This document shows, in pieces, positions 17,270 to 26,450 of a stretch of DNA of 64,000 nt. Position numbers and translations under genes: made by a program. Every line of letters begins with the position of its first letter. The stretch's first letter is position 1. Origin of the DNA: an uncultured Kiloniellaceae bacterium (lineage in GTDB: Bacteria > Pseudomonadota > Alphaproteobacteria > Kiloniellales > Kiloniellaceae); the NCBI GenBank assembly GCA_947493695.1, contig CANLSF010000005.1, positions 546,096 to 610,095 of the forward strand, given 5' to 3'. The notes beneath the pieces were generated by a model. That model worked only from the letters and a program-made list of their open reading frames with translations, searched no databases and was not told where the DNA came from.

Positions 17270-18735
17270 AGGTTGTCCCCCGGTATGAGAATTGTCGATC
17301 CCGTTGTGTTCCGCGCTTCAAGATCGCGATGCGCCCGCGCGGCTTCCGAAAGCGCCAATCGCTGGCCAACATCGACACTCACTGCCCCCGAGCGCAGTGC
17401 CTCGAAAAAGCGTGATGTAATCTCAGCCACCTTCTCAGGCGTATCGGTGTAATGACCAAAGTTCGGGCGGGAGATTGTCGCGGAGCGCGCAGAAAGCGCA
17501 CCGATATCCCAGGCGCCAACAGGCCCGGAAGCCTGCCCATAGCTGACCAGATGTCCCTGGATTGCCAGCGCCCGCAGGGAATGCGCGAAGCTATCCCGGC
17601 CTACCGCATCAAAGATCACGTCGGCCCCGCGACCTTCGGTGAGCTCCATGACCTGAGTCTCAAGGCTGGTATCGCCAGGCAGAATTACTTCCTGCGCACC
17701 CGCGGCCTTCGCTGCCGCTGCTTTTTCCGGACTTGAAGTGGCACCAATCACACGAGCGCCAAGATGAGAGGCCCATTGGCAAAGCATACGGCCAACCCCG
17801 CCAGCAGGCGCGTAGACCAGTAGGTTTTCCCCGGGCTGCAGCCTGTGAACTCGATGCAACAGAAATTCCGCAGTCATCCCCTTGAGAAGGCTAGCAGCGG
17901 CAACTTCGTCGCTCACATCCTCGGGCAGGCGAAAGACCAGATTCGCAGACATGGTCCTGTGACTGGCATAAGCCCCCACAGGTGGACAGGCATAGCCAAC
18001 CCGATCGCCAACGCTCAGGCGCGATACCCCCTGCCCCACGTCGAGGACGATACCCGCGGCTTCCATTCCGGGCACAGCGGGCGGCGTCAACAGATCGAAA
18101 TATCCAGTGCGGCAATAGACATCGATGAAATTCACACCGATGGCCGTATGACGGAGCCTCACCTCGCCGGGTCCGGGCGGAGGCACCTGCACCTGCACCA
18201 GCGTCAATTCCTCAGGGCCGCCGTGGCGTCGGACCACAACAGCCTCGCCCTCAATGGCCCCGGCAGCGGAGGCCATCGGAAGTGAGGACGACCTCTGAGC
18301 TCCGGATACCAGCGCGCGGATTGCCTCGAAACCCGCATCATAAACGCCTTCTGCAACCAGCTGCGCCAGCTCCTGCTCACGTCCTGCGGGCGGGCGGAAC
18401 TTTGAACGCCAGTCCCAGAATGTGCGCCGCCCGTCTGTAACCGGCTTCAATGCCACATGCGCCACATAATCATTGAGCGGTACATCGCTCTCGACGATCG
18501 CGTAACTGAAACTCCGGTTCTTGTCCGAGAGACTCAGGAGTTGCTCCTTCACCCGCTCACCGCCGGTCAGCCTGAAATCCCGAAGGGATCCGACCTGATC
18601 CGTAAACCTGGCCCCGGCAAGCCTGCTCTCGGCAACAGCAGGATGCCAGCGATCGTGACCGTTGAAGTCGCGCAGAATCCGCCAGACATCGTCAATCGGA
18701 GCATCAAGTACGGTAGAGCGGCGGACCTCGACCAT
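17266..18735 (-). CDS. SRPBCC domain-quinone oxidoreductase (zinc-less MDR) fusion
   Basis: 489 residues from the ATG at 18735, which has GGGAG five nt upstream. Residues about 1-145 form an SRPBCC (START/Bet v 1-like) ligand-binding domain homologous to the small protein encoded just upstream (shared: RDFN, WHP, AES, VRDFRL/LRDFRL, PVTDG-RTF). Residues about 165-489 form a medium-chain quinone oxidoreductase with ATGs-like substrate segments (IGVNFIDVYCRTGYF) and the Rossmann motif AGGVGRMLCQWA. No structural zinc cysteines are seen. It probably reduces an alpha,beta-unsaturated carbonyl with NADPH, with the SRPBCC part binding or delivering the hydrophobic substrate. Stop-to-start distance to the upstream gene is essentially zero. 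Confidence 0.88.
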   Translation of the reverse strand: MVEVRRSTVLDAPIDDVWRILRDFNGHDRWHPAVAESRLAGARFTDQVGSLRDFRLTGGERVKEQLLSLSDKNRSFSYAIVESDVPLNDYVAHVALKPVTDGRRTFWDWRSKFRPPAGREQELAQLVAEGVYDAGFEAIRALVSGAQRSSSLPMASAAGAIEGEAVVVRRHGGPEELTLVQVQVPPPGPGEVRLRHTAIGVNFIDVYCRTGYFDLLTPPAVPGMEAAGIVLDVGQGVSRLSVGDRVGYACPPVGAYASHRTMSANLVFRLPEDVSDEVAAASLLKGMTAEFLLHRVHRLQPGENLLVYAPAGGVGRMLCQWASHLGARVIGATSSPEKAAAAKAAGAQEVILPGDTSLETQVMELTEGRGADVIFDAVGRDSFAHSLRALAIQGHLVSYGQASGPVGAWDIGALSARSATISRPNFGHYTDTPEKVAEITSRFFEALRSGAVSVDVGQRLALSEAARAHRDLEARNTTGSTILIPGDNL

Positions 18736-18736
18736 G

Positions 18737-19174
18737 TTAACTCCCAAAGTGGCTTTTCAGGGCGTTGAAGCCGCCCTGAAAGACATCGCCGCCGATATCC
18801 GCAATCAACTGCGCCTCCGCCCCTGCAGCACACTCAAATTCCGCTGACCATTCGGCAAAGGTACGGTCGCCATCGGTCACGGGCGTCAGCTTCAGGGTCG
18901 CCACGTAGTTTTCGACTCCCATCGGACTTTCCAGGATGGAATAGCTGCAGGAGAACTCGTAGTCGGACAACGCCAGCAACTTCTCGCGAATACGTCCGCC
19001 GTCTTTCAACCGGAAATCACGCACACACCCGACCTGGTCCGATGGTGCGCCGCTTTCGATCCGGCTTTCGGCAATCAAGGGATGCCAGGCCGGTAGCGCG
19101 TTGAAGTCACGGATACGCGCCCAAACCCGCTCGGCCGGCGCATTGATGATCGAGGAGGTGTAGACCTCCGCCAT
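18737..19174 (-). CDS. Stand-alone SRPBCC family protein
   Basis: 145 residues, a full SRPBCC/polyketide-cyclase-like fold with a hydrophobic ligand pocket. It is a paralogue of the N-terminal domain of the fusion protein encoded immediately downstream, so the two genes record a tandem duplication followed by fusion. Function is likely binding of a hydrophobic or aromatic substrate, possibly with cyclase, hydrolase or lyase activity; no catalytic residue can be named. It starts 3 bp after the stop of the flotillin-like gene and is co-transcribed. Confidence 0.85.
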   Translation of the reverse strand: MAEVYTSSIINAPAERVWARIRDFNALPAWHPLIAESRIESGAPSDQVGCVRDFRLKDGGRIREKLLALSDYEFSCSYSILESPMGVENYVATLKLTPVTDGDRTFAEWSAEFECAAGAEAQLIADIGGDVFQGGFNALKSHFGS

Positions 19175-19177
19175 AAC

Positions 19178-21235
19178 CTAATCGTCCTTCTTCGTATCTT
19201 TGGCGCTCTTGGCGAGACTCTGCGCGTCCCGCGCGGCCCGGAAGACGTCGCCCATCCGGGCGACGTTGGAGCCCTCCACGCCGATTTCCTTCATCATCTC
19301 GTCGATCAACGGTGCCTGAGCCCGGTACCGCAAGGCACTCTCGATGACCTCGTCCGTGGGCGAGCGCGGAGCACCATTTCCGCCGCCGCCGCCAAGCCCG
19401 TCCACATGCAGGATCTTGATACCCTCGATGTTCTCCATCGGGCGCACGGACTCACGCACGATGCCCTCAAGTCGCTCGATCAGTTTGCCACGTAGCAGGC
19501 TGGCCCGCGCATCATCGGTGAGGACGTTCTCGGCCTCATTCATGAGCCGCTGAGCTTCGGCGGCAACACCCGCGCGGACCTTCTCGGCCTCCGCTGCGAT
19601 TTTCGCCGTATCTGCGTTCTTGGCGGCCAGCAAACGGTCGATGGCGGCAAGACGATCCGCGACCTCGATCTCACGAATGGTCGTTACCTTTTCTTCCGCG
19701 ACTGCGGCTTCGGCGCGGGCCGTTTCCGTTGACACCCTCGTCGCCGCTTCATCGGACTGTTTATTCAATAGGGCAATTTGCTTATCCAATTCCGCGAGCT
19801 CGATCACCTGCTGCCGTTCGACATCGAGACGCTTGAGGTCCCGCTCCAGCAGAATACGAGCTTCATCCAGTCCCCGGTTAGACGCGATCCGTGCCCGCTC
19901 AACCTCTTCGCGCGCTGAAATCTCAGCCTCGTCTGTTGCCTGACGTTCGGCGATCTGCTGTGACTTCAGGAGTTTCTCACGCTCGATGCGCGCCTTATCG
20001 AGGGCCTGCTCCTGCAGAATTCTCGCCGCTTCAACTGCCTGACGCGCCGAGATCTCGGCTGATTCAATCTGCTGCCCGCGTGCAATCTCTCTGGCCTGGG
20101 TTTCCTCTTCAGACACAATGCGGGCTTCCCGGAGTTGACGGTCGGACACGATGCGCGCGCGTTCGATATCCTCATTCGCCGAGATCTCAGCTACTTCGGT
20201 TGCGTGACGCTGTTGGATCTGCTGGGACCGCAGAAGCTTTTCCCGCTCAATGCGGGCTTTGTCCAAAACCTGTTCCTGCGCGATACGCGCCTGTTCAACC
20301 TCTTCCTGTGCCTTGATTTCCGAGTCTTCCAGCGCGATGCGGCGTTCAATCTCGCGCTTCCTGGTATCCTGTTCCGTGGAAATACGAGCACGAGCTGCCT
20401 CGGCTTCCCGTTCTACCTGTTCCCGCACGATCTCTGCCCGCTGAGCAGCACGCAGCGCTTCAATATCGCGTTCCTGCGACAGGCGCGCGTTTTCGCTTTC
20501 CCGCTCCAGCTCAAGCGTCGCCTTCTCGGCCTCCAGATTCCGACTACGGATCGCAACCATGGAGCCCTGCTCAATATCGTTACGGGCTTTTCGGCGGGTC
20601 TCGATCGCTTCGATCAGCTGGGTCAGGCCTTCTGCGTCAAAGCGGTTTGCAGGATTGAAAAACTCCAGGTCGGTTTGATCAAGATCCGTGATTGCTACGG
20701 ACTCCAGTTCCAGGCCATTTCGCGCCAAAACGTCCATAGCGCGCGCTTCAACCTCACCAACATAGTCGCCACGCTTTTCATGCATCTCATCCAGTGACAT
20801 CTCAGCCGCCACCGACCGCAAAGCGCCAATAAACTTACCGGAAAGCAGATCCGCGAGCCCGTCCGGGTCCATCGTCCGCCGGCCGAGCGTGGCCGCGGCG
20901 GCCGATACCGCTTCCGGCTTTGGAGCGACACGCACGAAAAACTCAGCTTCGATATCTACGCGCATCCGATCGCGGGTAATCACCGCCTCTTCACGGCTGC
21001 GCCGCACCGGGATGCGCACCACATTCATGTTGACGGGTGTCACTTCATGAACGATGGGCAGCACCAGGGCCCCGCCGTTGATCACGACCGTTTCACCGCC
21101 GAAGCCCGTGCGAACGAACGACACTTCCTTCGTCGAACGGTGATAGAGCCAGTGCAAGAGATAGACGACCACCGCGATCCCGATGATCGCAATAATCAGC
21201 CAGAGTATGACCGCGCCAATCAATCCGCTTGTCAT
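19178..21235 (-). CDS. Flotillin/YqiK-like SPFH-domain membrane protein with long repeated coiled coil
   Basis: 685 residues. One N-terminal membrane segment (about 5-27) is followed by an SPFH domain (about 30-200), then a very long Glu/Arg/Gln-rich coiled coil (about 210-560) in which units of the type DKARIEREKLL-SQQI and E-ERARI recur, and a Gly-rich tail. A unit of roughly 85-95 residues appears to be duplicated. Flotillins scaffold ordered membrane microdomains. No NfeD/YqiJ-type partner is present; instead the gene is embedded in a transport and catabolism operon. GGAGGG ribosome-binding site present; 13 bp from the upstream TIM-barrel gene. Confidence 0.9.
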   Translation of the reverse strand: MTSGLIGAVILWLIIAIIGIAVVVYLLHWLYHRSTKEVSFVRTGFGGETVVINGGALVLPIVHEVTPVNMNVVRIPVRRSREEAVITRDRMRVDIEAEFFVRVAPKPEAVSAAAATLGRRTMDPDGLADLLSGKFIGALRSVAAEMSLDEMHEKRGDYVGEVEARAMDVLARNGLELESVAITDLDQTDLEFFNPANRFDAEGLTQLIEAIETRRKARNDIEQGSMVAIRSRNLEAEKATLELERESENARLSQERDIEALRAAQRAEIVREQVEREAEAARARISTEQDTRKREIERRIALEDSEIKAQEEVEQARIAQEQVLDKARIEREKLLRSQQIQQRHATEVAEISANEDIERARIVSDRQLREARIVSEEETQAREIARGQQIESAEISARQAVEAARILQEQALDKARIEREKLLKSQQIAERQATDEAEISAREEVERARIASNRGLDEARILLERDLKRLDVERQQVIELAELDKQIALLNKQSDEAATRVSTETARAEAAVAEEKVTTIREIEVADRLAAIDRLLAAKNADTAKIAAEAEKVRAGVAAEAQRLMNEAENVLTDDARASLLRGKLIERLEGIVRESVRPMENIEGIKILHVDGLGGGGGNGAPRSPTDEVIESALRYRAQAPLIDEMMKEIGVEGSNVARMGDVFRAARDAQSLAKSAKDTKKDD

Positions 21236-21248
21236 GTTTCCCTCCCCT

Positions 21249-22082
21249 TCAGCGACCGCTTATGGCCTTAAAGGCCCGGGTCTGTTCCGTCAGTGCAACC
21301 TCGGTCGGCAGACGCTCCATCGAGGAGGCTCCATAGAATCCGTGGCAGGCTTCGGTATTGCTAAGAACGTAAGTGGCGTCGTCAGGCATGGCGACCGGGC
21401 CGCCGTGAACCAGCACGATGATATCGGGATTGACCCGCAGTGCAGCCGTAGCCCATGCATCGACAAGCGCAGGGCAATCCTGCAACTTGAGCGACGTCTC
21501 CGCGCCGATCGAACCGCCGGTCGTCAGACCCAGGTGGCAAACCACAATGTCGGCACCGGCCTTTGCCATGGCGGTCGCATCGTCTTCGTTAAAGACGTAG
21601 GGTGTGGTGAACATATCCTTTTCATGAGCCATGCGGATCATGTCCACTTCCAGACCGTAGGACATGCCGGTCTCTTCCAGGTTCGCGCGGAAGGTGCCGT
21701 CGATCAGACCGACTGTCGGAAAGTTCTGTACACCGGAGAACCCGACCCGTTTCAGGTCATCGAGAAAGCTGTCGAACACGCAAAAAGGGTCTGTGCCGTT
21801 CACCCCGGCCAACACCGGTGTCTTAGGTGCCATCGGCAAAACTTCAGGCGCCATCTCCATGACGATCTCGTTGGCGTTCCCGTAAGCCAAAAGCCCCGAC
21901 AATGAGCCACGCCCGGCCATCCGGTAACGACCGGAATTGTAAATCACGATCAGATCGATCCCGCCCGCCTCTTCACACTTGGCCGAAAGGCCGGTACCCG
22001 CACCGCCACCAATTATGGGTTGGCCGTTTTCCTTCATTTGCTGAAACTTTTTCAGCAGATCCGATCGCTCAAAGCGCGGCAT
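21249..22082 (-). CDS. Phosphoenolpyruvate hydrolase-like TIM-barrel protein (Tm-1 C-terminal-domain homologue)
   Basis: 277 residues of the family annotated as PEP hydrolase-like or TIM-barrel signal-transduction protein. Recognisable segments are [45 protein letters not shown] and [10 protein letters not shown]. In bacteria it is usually encoded beside a Tm-1-like/UPF0261 protein, and in plant Tm-1 the two are halves of one protein. Here the start overlaps the end of the ATPase-Tm-1 fusion gene by 14 bp, with CGGGAGAG as ribosome-binding site. The biochemical function of the family is not firmly established. Two further proteins in this locus contain related barrels. Confidence 0.88.
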   Translation of the reverse strand: MPRFERSDLLKKFQQMKENGQPIIGGGAGTGLSAKCEEAGGIDLIVIYNSGRYRMAGRGSLSGLLAYGNANEIVMEMAPEVLPMAPKTPVLAGVNGTDPFCVFDSFLDDLKRVGFSGVQNFPTVGLIDGTFRANLEETGMSYGLEVDMIRMAHEKDMFTTPYVFNEDDATAMAKAGADIVVCHLGLTTGGSIGAETSLKLQDCPALVDAWATAALRVNPDIIVLVHGGPVAMPDDATYVLSNTEACHGFYGASSMERLPTEVALTEQTRAFKAISGR

Positions 22083-24357
22083 GTCGCTCTCTCCCGAGGT
22101 AACTGTCGATTTCTGTCAAAGCGGCGACCGCGGCATCCGTAAAGGCCGGGTCGTTGATGTTATGCGGCAGACGCAGGAGCCGGCGGTTCGCCGTTTCCTT
22201 GAAGCCACTGGAAATTGCATCGAAGAGAGCCTGATCGGCCTCCGGATCGTGGAAAGGCTGACCGGGGGCGTCGAGGGCCGAGACCCCGCCTTCGGGAATC
22301 AAAAAGCGGACAGACCCTTCCATCTGGTTCAGACGCTCGACGATCCAGGCGCCCATACGCCGGTTCTCATCCACAGTCGTACGCATCAGCGTGACCTGCG
22401 GATTGTGCTCGACAAAGTTCCGGCCTTTGTACTTCTGCGGCACGGTTTCCGGTGCCCCGAAGTTGACCATGTCGAGGGCGCCGACGGACCCTACATAGGG
22501 AATCCGCGTTCGGATGAAGGCGCCAAAGCGATCCTCGTCAGCGGCAAAAACACCGCCCATCATCATGTCGCAAATCTCGGTCGTGGTCAGGTCAATGGCC
22601 GCTGTCAACATCCCACTGTCGACCAGTTTCTCCATGGAGCGTCCGCCAACACCGGTGGCGTGGAAGACAAGACAATCGTAATAGTCTTTAAGCTGCGCGG
22701 TGATCTGGCTGACGGCGGTGGTGGTCACACCAAACATGGTCAATCCGAGACCGGGCAAATCTTGCTCGCCATCATGCCTCAAGGGTTTGTCACTCGCCTG
22801 TTTCACCATCCCGGCCAAAGCGTTCGCCCCGTTCGAAAGCACCTGCTTCGAGATACGATTGAGCCCCTGCACGTCTGTCACCGAGTACATCATCATAATA
22901 TCGGAGGGACCGACATACTGACCGACATCTCCAGAGGCGACCGTCGAGATCATCACTTTGGGAATGCCCACCGGCAGCCGCCGCATAGCCGGCGTTGCCA
23001 ACGCAGTACCGCCAGACCCCGCAGCTGAGATAATCCCGCCAATTCCCTCCTGCCGCTGGATCCATCCCTCAAAAGCCTTCGCCATGGCGCGGACCGACGC
23101 ACCGCGATCACCGGTAAAAACACCACTCGCTCCACCGCGGTAATCGGCGGCAATCATGTGTGGGGGGACGTCAGCGCTTGACGGTTTGCCGGAAGTCGAG
23201 ACATCGACCGTCCGTACGGTTAGACCTTGCGCTGCGATGCGGTCGCGAATGTAACGGAGTTCAGCGCTTTTGGTATCAAATGTTCCGACGACCAGAACCT
23301 CCTTGCCGCGCAACTGAGATAGCGGCGTCAAAGCTTCGGCGAAAAGGGGTTCCGGCTTTGCGTCAAAGGGTCGGCTTTTCGCGTCTGGAGCATCGCGCGC
23401 CTGGTCCTCTCGCTCTGCGTCCAGCGTGGTGCCCGTGCTGACCTCACCTGTCCGTTCTTTCCAGGCGGCGCTGGACCAGCGTGTCGGAGGAACATAGAGC
23501 ACCTTTCGCGGTTTGGTATCCGGCGTGGGCGCGGGCACTGCTTGCTGCGGCACAGGCTCTTCGCCGGCGTCAGGTACTGGCGCTACTTCTTCCCTCGGCG
23601 GCAGGTCGAGATCCTCGTGCGAATGACGTCCCACGCCTAACAAGCGCTCCTGCAGCGTCCGGTCATTGGCGAGCTGTCCTGCCGGCAGAACCCGATTGAT
23701 CCGGCCATTCACCATAATTGCGATGTTTTCGGCGATGGCCGTCGCCACGCCGATGTTCTGCTCGATCAGCAAAACGGAGACATCGCCCTCCTCGGCAAGC
23801 TTCGCCAGCATGTCTTCGACCTGTTGGACAATGACCGGCGCCAAACCCTCGGTCGGCTCGTCCAGAACCAGAAGTTCCGGGTCCTGCAGCAAGGCGCGCG
23901 CAATCGCGACCATCTGCTGCTCACCGCCGGAAAGCTGTCCACCGCCATTGCTCCTGCGCTCCGCAAGGCGTGGAAAGGTGTCGTAGATCCGCTCAATCGT
24001 CCAGGTGCTGCCGCCCCGGTCTGAAAGACGCATGTGTTCGTCGACTGTAAGCGAGGGCCAAAGCCTCCGTCCTTGAGGCGTATAACCAATGCCAAGGGTC
24101 GCAATCCGATGTGGCGGCAGTTTGGTCAGCTCGTCACCATGGAAGCGGATCGAGCCGCGGCTCGCCGGCACCAGTCCCATGATCGCGTTACAGAGCGTCG
24201 TCTTGCCCATACCGTTGCGCCCGACGATGGCCTGAACGCCATGCTCCAGCATGAAGTCAACGCCCTGCAGGGCGTGGGAACTACCATAAAAGACATGCAG
24301 ATCCCGGATCTGGAGAACACTGTCTGAAGGCTTCCTGCTCCGCTGGCGTTCAGGCAT
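22069..24357 (-). CDS. LivF-like ABC ATPase fused to Tm-1-like (UPF0261) domain
   Basis: 762 residues from the ATG at 24357 (GGGAGG five nt upstream; a GTG at 24363 falls within that site). Residues about 10-245 form a branched-chain-amino-acid-type ATPase: Walker A GRNGMGKT at 46-53, signature LSGGEQQ, Walker [13 protein letters not shown] Pro/Glu-rich linker of about 100 residues follows. From about 350 to the end is a complete UPF0261/Tm-1-like domain beginning [19 protein letters not shown] and containing [18 protein letters not shown] and [14 protein letters not shown] segments. The two parts are normally separate proteins. This is the only LivF present, so the fusion must serve the importer. 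It overlaps livG by 8 bp and the TIM-barrel gene by 14 bp. Confidence 0.9.
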   Translation of the reverse strand: MPERQRSRKPSDSVLQIRDLHVFYGSSHALQGVDFMLEHGVQAIVGRNGMGKTTLCNAIMGLVPASRGSIRFHGDELTKLPPHRIATLGIGYTPQGRRLWPSLTVDEHMRLSDRGGSTWTIERIYDTFPRLAERRSNGGGQLSGGEQQMVAIARALLQDPELLVLDEPTEGLAPVIVQQVEDMLAKLAEEGDVSVLLIEQNIGVATAIAENIAIMVNGRINRVLPAGQLANDRTLQERLLGVGRHSHEDLDLPPREEVAPVPDAGEEPVPQQAVPAPTPDTKPRKVLYVPPTRWSSAAWKERTGEVSTGTTLDAEREDQARDAPDAKSRPFDAKPEPLFAEALTPLSQLRGKEVLVVGTFDTKSAELRYIRDRIAAQGLTVRTVDVSTSGKPSSADVPPHMIAADYRGGASGVFTGDRGASVRAMAKAFEGWIQRQEGIGGIISAAGSGGTALATPAMRRLPVGIPKVMISTVASGDVGQYVGPSDIMMMYSVTDVQGLNRISKQVLSNGANALAGMVKQASDKPLRHDGEQDLPGLGLTMFGVTTTAVSQITAQLKDYYDCLVFHATGVGGRSMEKLVDSGMLTAAIDLTTTEICDMMMGGVFAADEDRFGAFIRTRIPYVGSVGALDMVNFGAPETVPQKYKGRNFVEHNPQVTLMRTTVDENRRMGAWIVERLNQMEGSVRFLIPEGGVSALDAPGQPFHDPEADQALFDAISSGFKETANRRLLRLPHNINDPAFTDAAVAALTEIDSYLGRERHAAL

Positions 24358-25135
24358 GTTCACCTCCCAGGTAGAGTTCCTGAACTTCCGGATCGTTCTC
24401 GATCTCCTCCGGATCGCCTTCTTTAAAGATCCGTCCGTTGTGCATCATGGTTACGCTCTCCGCGACGCGCAGAGCGACATCCATGTCGTGTTCGATAATG
24501 ATAAAGCCGATATGAGCCGGCAGCGCCTGTAGAATTTCGATCAGCTCGCTGCGTTCGGTCGGCGACAGGCCTGCGGCAGGTTCATCGAAAAGGATGAAAC
24601 GCGGGGCTCCCGCCAGGGCAAGGGCAATTTCGAGCTGCCGCTGCTGCCCGTGGCTGAGTTCCGCGACAAGACTGTCGCGCTCAGCTCCGAGATGTACAGC
24701 ATCAAGCAAAGTTTCGGCTGAGTGTGTCATGGCGTCGTCCGGCTTTGGACGCCGCAAGGAAAGTCGCCCCCGGCTCGCGCCACGACAGGCGAGATAAACA
24801 TTGTCGACCACACTCAGACCATCAAAGAGTAGGGAGATCTGATAGGTTCGCCTCAGTCCACGCCGAATTCTTTCATGAACCGGAAGATCGGTGACATCTT
24901 CACCGAACAACCGAACGCGGCCCGTCGTCGGCGGGAAGTCGCCTGTGATCGCGTTGAAGAGCGTGGTCTTTCCTGCCCCGTTAGAACCCAGAACCGCACG
25001 CCGCTCACCCGCCTTGACGGTCAGGTTAATGTCCGCCAGGGCCACCAGCGCACCGAAATGGCGGCTGACGGCCTCGAGTTCCAGCGCATACTGGCCAGTA
25101 CTCTGCAGACGGGTAAGGGCGTCGGTCCGGAGCAT
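24350..25135 (-). CDS. Branched-chain-amino-acid-type ABC transporter ATPase (LivG-like)
   Basis: 261 residues: Walker A GSNGAGKTT, a variant signature LSHGQQRQ in place of LSGGQ, and Walker B FILFDEPAAGLSP, followed by the H-loop histidine (IIEHDMD). It pairs with the fusion ATPase to energise the importer on the cytoplasmic face. It lies 10 bp after the substrate-binding-protein gene. The long insert between Walker A and signature (about 85-130) is typical of LivG. Confidence 0.93.
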   Translation of the reverse strand: MLRTDALTRLQSTGQYALELEAVSRHFGALVALADINLTVKAGERRAVLGSNGAGKTTLFNAITGDFPPTTGRVRLFGEDVTDLPVHERIRRGLRRTYQISLLFDGLSVVDNVYLACRGASRGRLSLRRPKPDDAMTHSAETLLDAVHLGAERDSLVAELSHGQQRQLEIALALAGAPRFILFDEPAAGLSPTERSELIEILQALPAHIGFIIIEHDMDVALRVAESVTMMHNGRIFKEGDPEEIENDPEVQELYLGGEHA

Positions 25136-25145
25136 TAGGTCAGCC

Positions 25146-26396
25146 TCAACCGCACTTTGGGTTTTCGCGGCTGACCGGGCCGTACTTCAAGAACTCATCA
25201 TATGAAACCCCCAGGGTCTGGCTGACCGATGGGATAACCTTGATGGTCTTGTTCAGCAGATTTCCATCCGGCCCTTCTGCGACCTCGGTCAGGAAGATAT
25301 CGGCAACAGCATTGCGCCGCTCATCCAGTTTGACCATGCCCGTCGGGGTCTCGAAGGAAAGACCGGACAGAACATCGCGGTACTTCTTGCCGCCGTCAGA
25401 AAGATCTCCACCGACCTTATCAAGGGCCAGCAATGCCGCCTTTGTATTGATATAGTAGGCATGGGCGAAGAGTGAAGGAGATGGAAATCCATCCGGGAAC
25501 TGGGCTTTGTAAGCGTCGACAAACTCCTGCCAACTTGGATTATCCCAGGTGTCGGAAATCGGACCGGCTGAAGGCGTCCCCACCACAAAATCGCGGGTCC
25601 GGCCCTTTGATCCCAGGACAGTCTGATCAACCGTGATGGAACCACCGACCAACGGCAGATCACCACCGGCTTGCTCATATTGGGTCAGGAAATTGACAGC
25701 ATCGGCTCCACCGAGTGCCACGTAAATGGCATCAACATCGTCAGGCAGGGCAGCGATGACGGAAGAATAGTCCTTGTTGCCAATCGGTACCCAGAAGCGG
25801 GCGTCCGCCGGGGCTTTTCCGCCCAGACGGCAGAAAGGCTCCAAAAACCCGAAGACCTGGGTGTAAGGGAAAGAGTAATCCTCAGCGAGCACAGCAACGC
25901 TGCGATAACCCTTTTCCTTGTAGACATACTCACCCAGTCCCGCCATCCACTGCGCGCCTTCTGTGCCGAAGCGGAAGAAGTTTTCAGCCGGATCGCGTAA
26001 GGTAGTGTCCTGGGCTGCGGAAGAGCCGTTCAGGAAAGTGACGTCAGGCTGGGTTTTCGCGTAATCCTTGACCGCCAAACCTTCCGAGCCTGAAAGCGGG
26101 CCCACTAGGACCTTCACGCCGTCCTGTTCTACAAGCTTGCGCGTCGCCCGGATGGCACTGTCCGGCGAAGCATCGGACGAGCCGGTAATGAGTTCGATTT
26201 TTTTACCGCCTGCTGTGTACTTGAATTCCTCCAGCGCCATCTTGACGCCGCGCATGGAATCCTCACCCAATACCGTGAAGGCGCCTTCCAGGGTCGCCAG
26301 CGCCCCCATCTTCACAGAATCTTCCTGTGCCAATGCCGGGCCTGCCAGCGTGGCCGCGACAGCTGCTGCAATCAAAGTCCGCTTATCGGTTATCAT
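25146..26396 (-). CDS. Periplasmic substrate-binding protein of Liv-type ABC importer
   Basis: 416 residues with a signal peptide (MITDKRTLIAAAVAATLAG, cleavage likely after ALA near residue 23) and a type I periplasmic binding fold (GALATLEGAFTVLGEDSMRG..., VLVGPLSGSEG). It is related to branched-chain amino acid, amide and aromatic-acid binding proteins. The ligand is not predictable by eye; the catabolic genes in the same operon suggest an aromatic or cyclic compound rather than leucine. GGGAGG ribosome-binding site six nt before the ATG. Confidence 0.92.
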   Translation of the reverse strand: MITDKRTLIAAAVAATLAGPALAQEDSVKMGALATLEGAFTVLGEDSMRGVKMALEEFKYTAGGKKIELITGSSDASPDSAIRATRKLVEQDGVKVLVGPLSGSEGLAVKDYAKTQPDVTFLNGSSAAQDTTLRDPAENFFRFGTEGAQWMAGLGEYVYKEKGYRSVAVLAEDYSFPYTQVFGFLEPFCRLGGKAPADARFWVPIGNKDYSSVIAALPDDVDAIYVALGGADAVNFLTQYEQAGGDLPLVGGSITVDQTVLGSKGRTRDFVVGTPSAGPISDTWDNPSWQEFVDAYKAQFPDGFPSPSLFAHAYYINTKAALLALDKVGGDLSDGGKKYRDVLSGLSFETPTGMVKLDERRNAVADIFLTEVAEGPDGNLLNKTIKVIPSVSQTLGVSYDEFLKYGPVSRENPKCG

Positions 26397-26450
26397 TTTT
26401 TCCTCCCTATTGTGGGTTGACCGTGCTCGGGCCTTTTCGCCTGATCCCGG

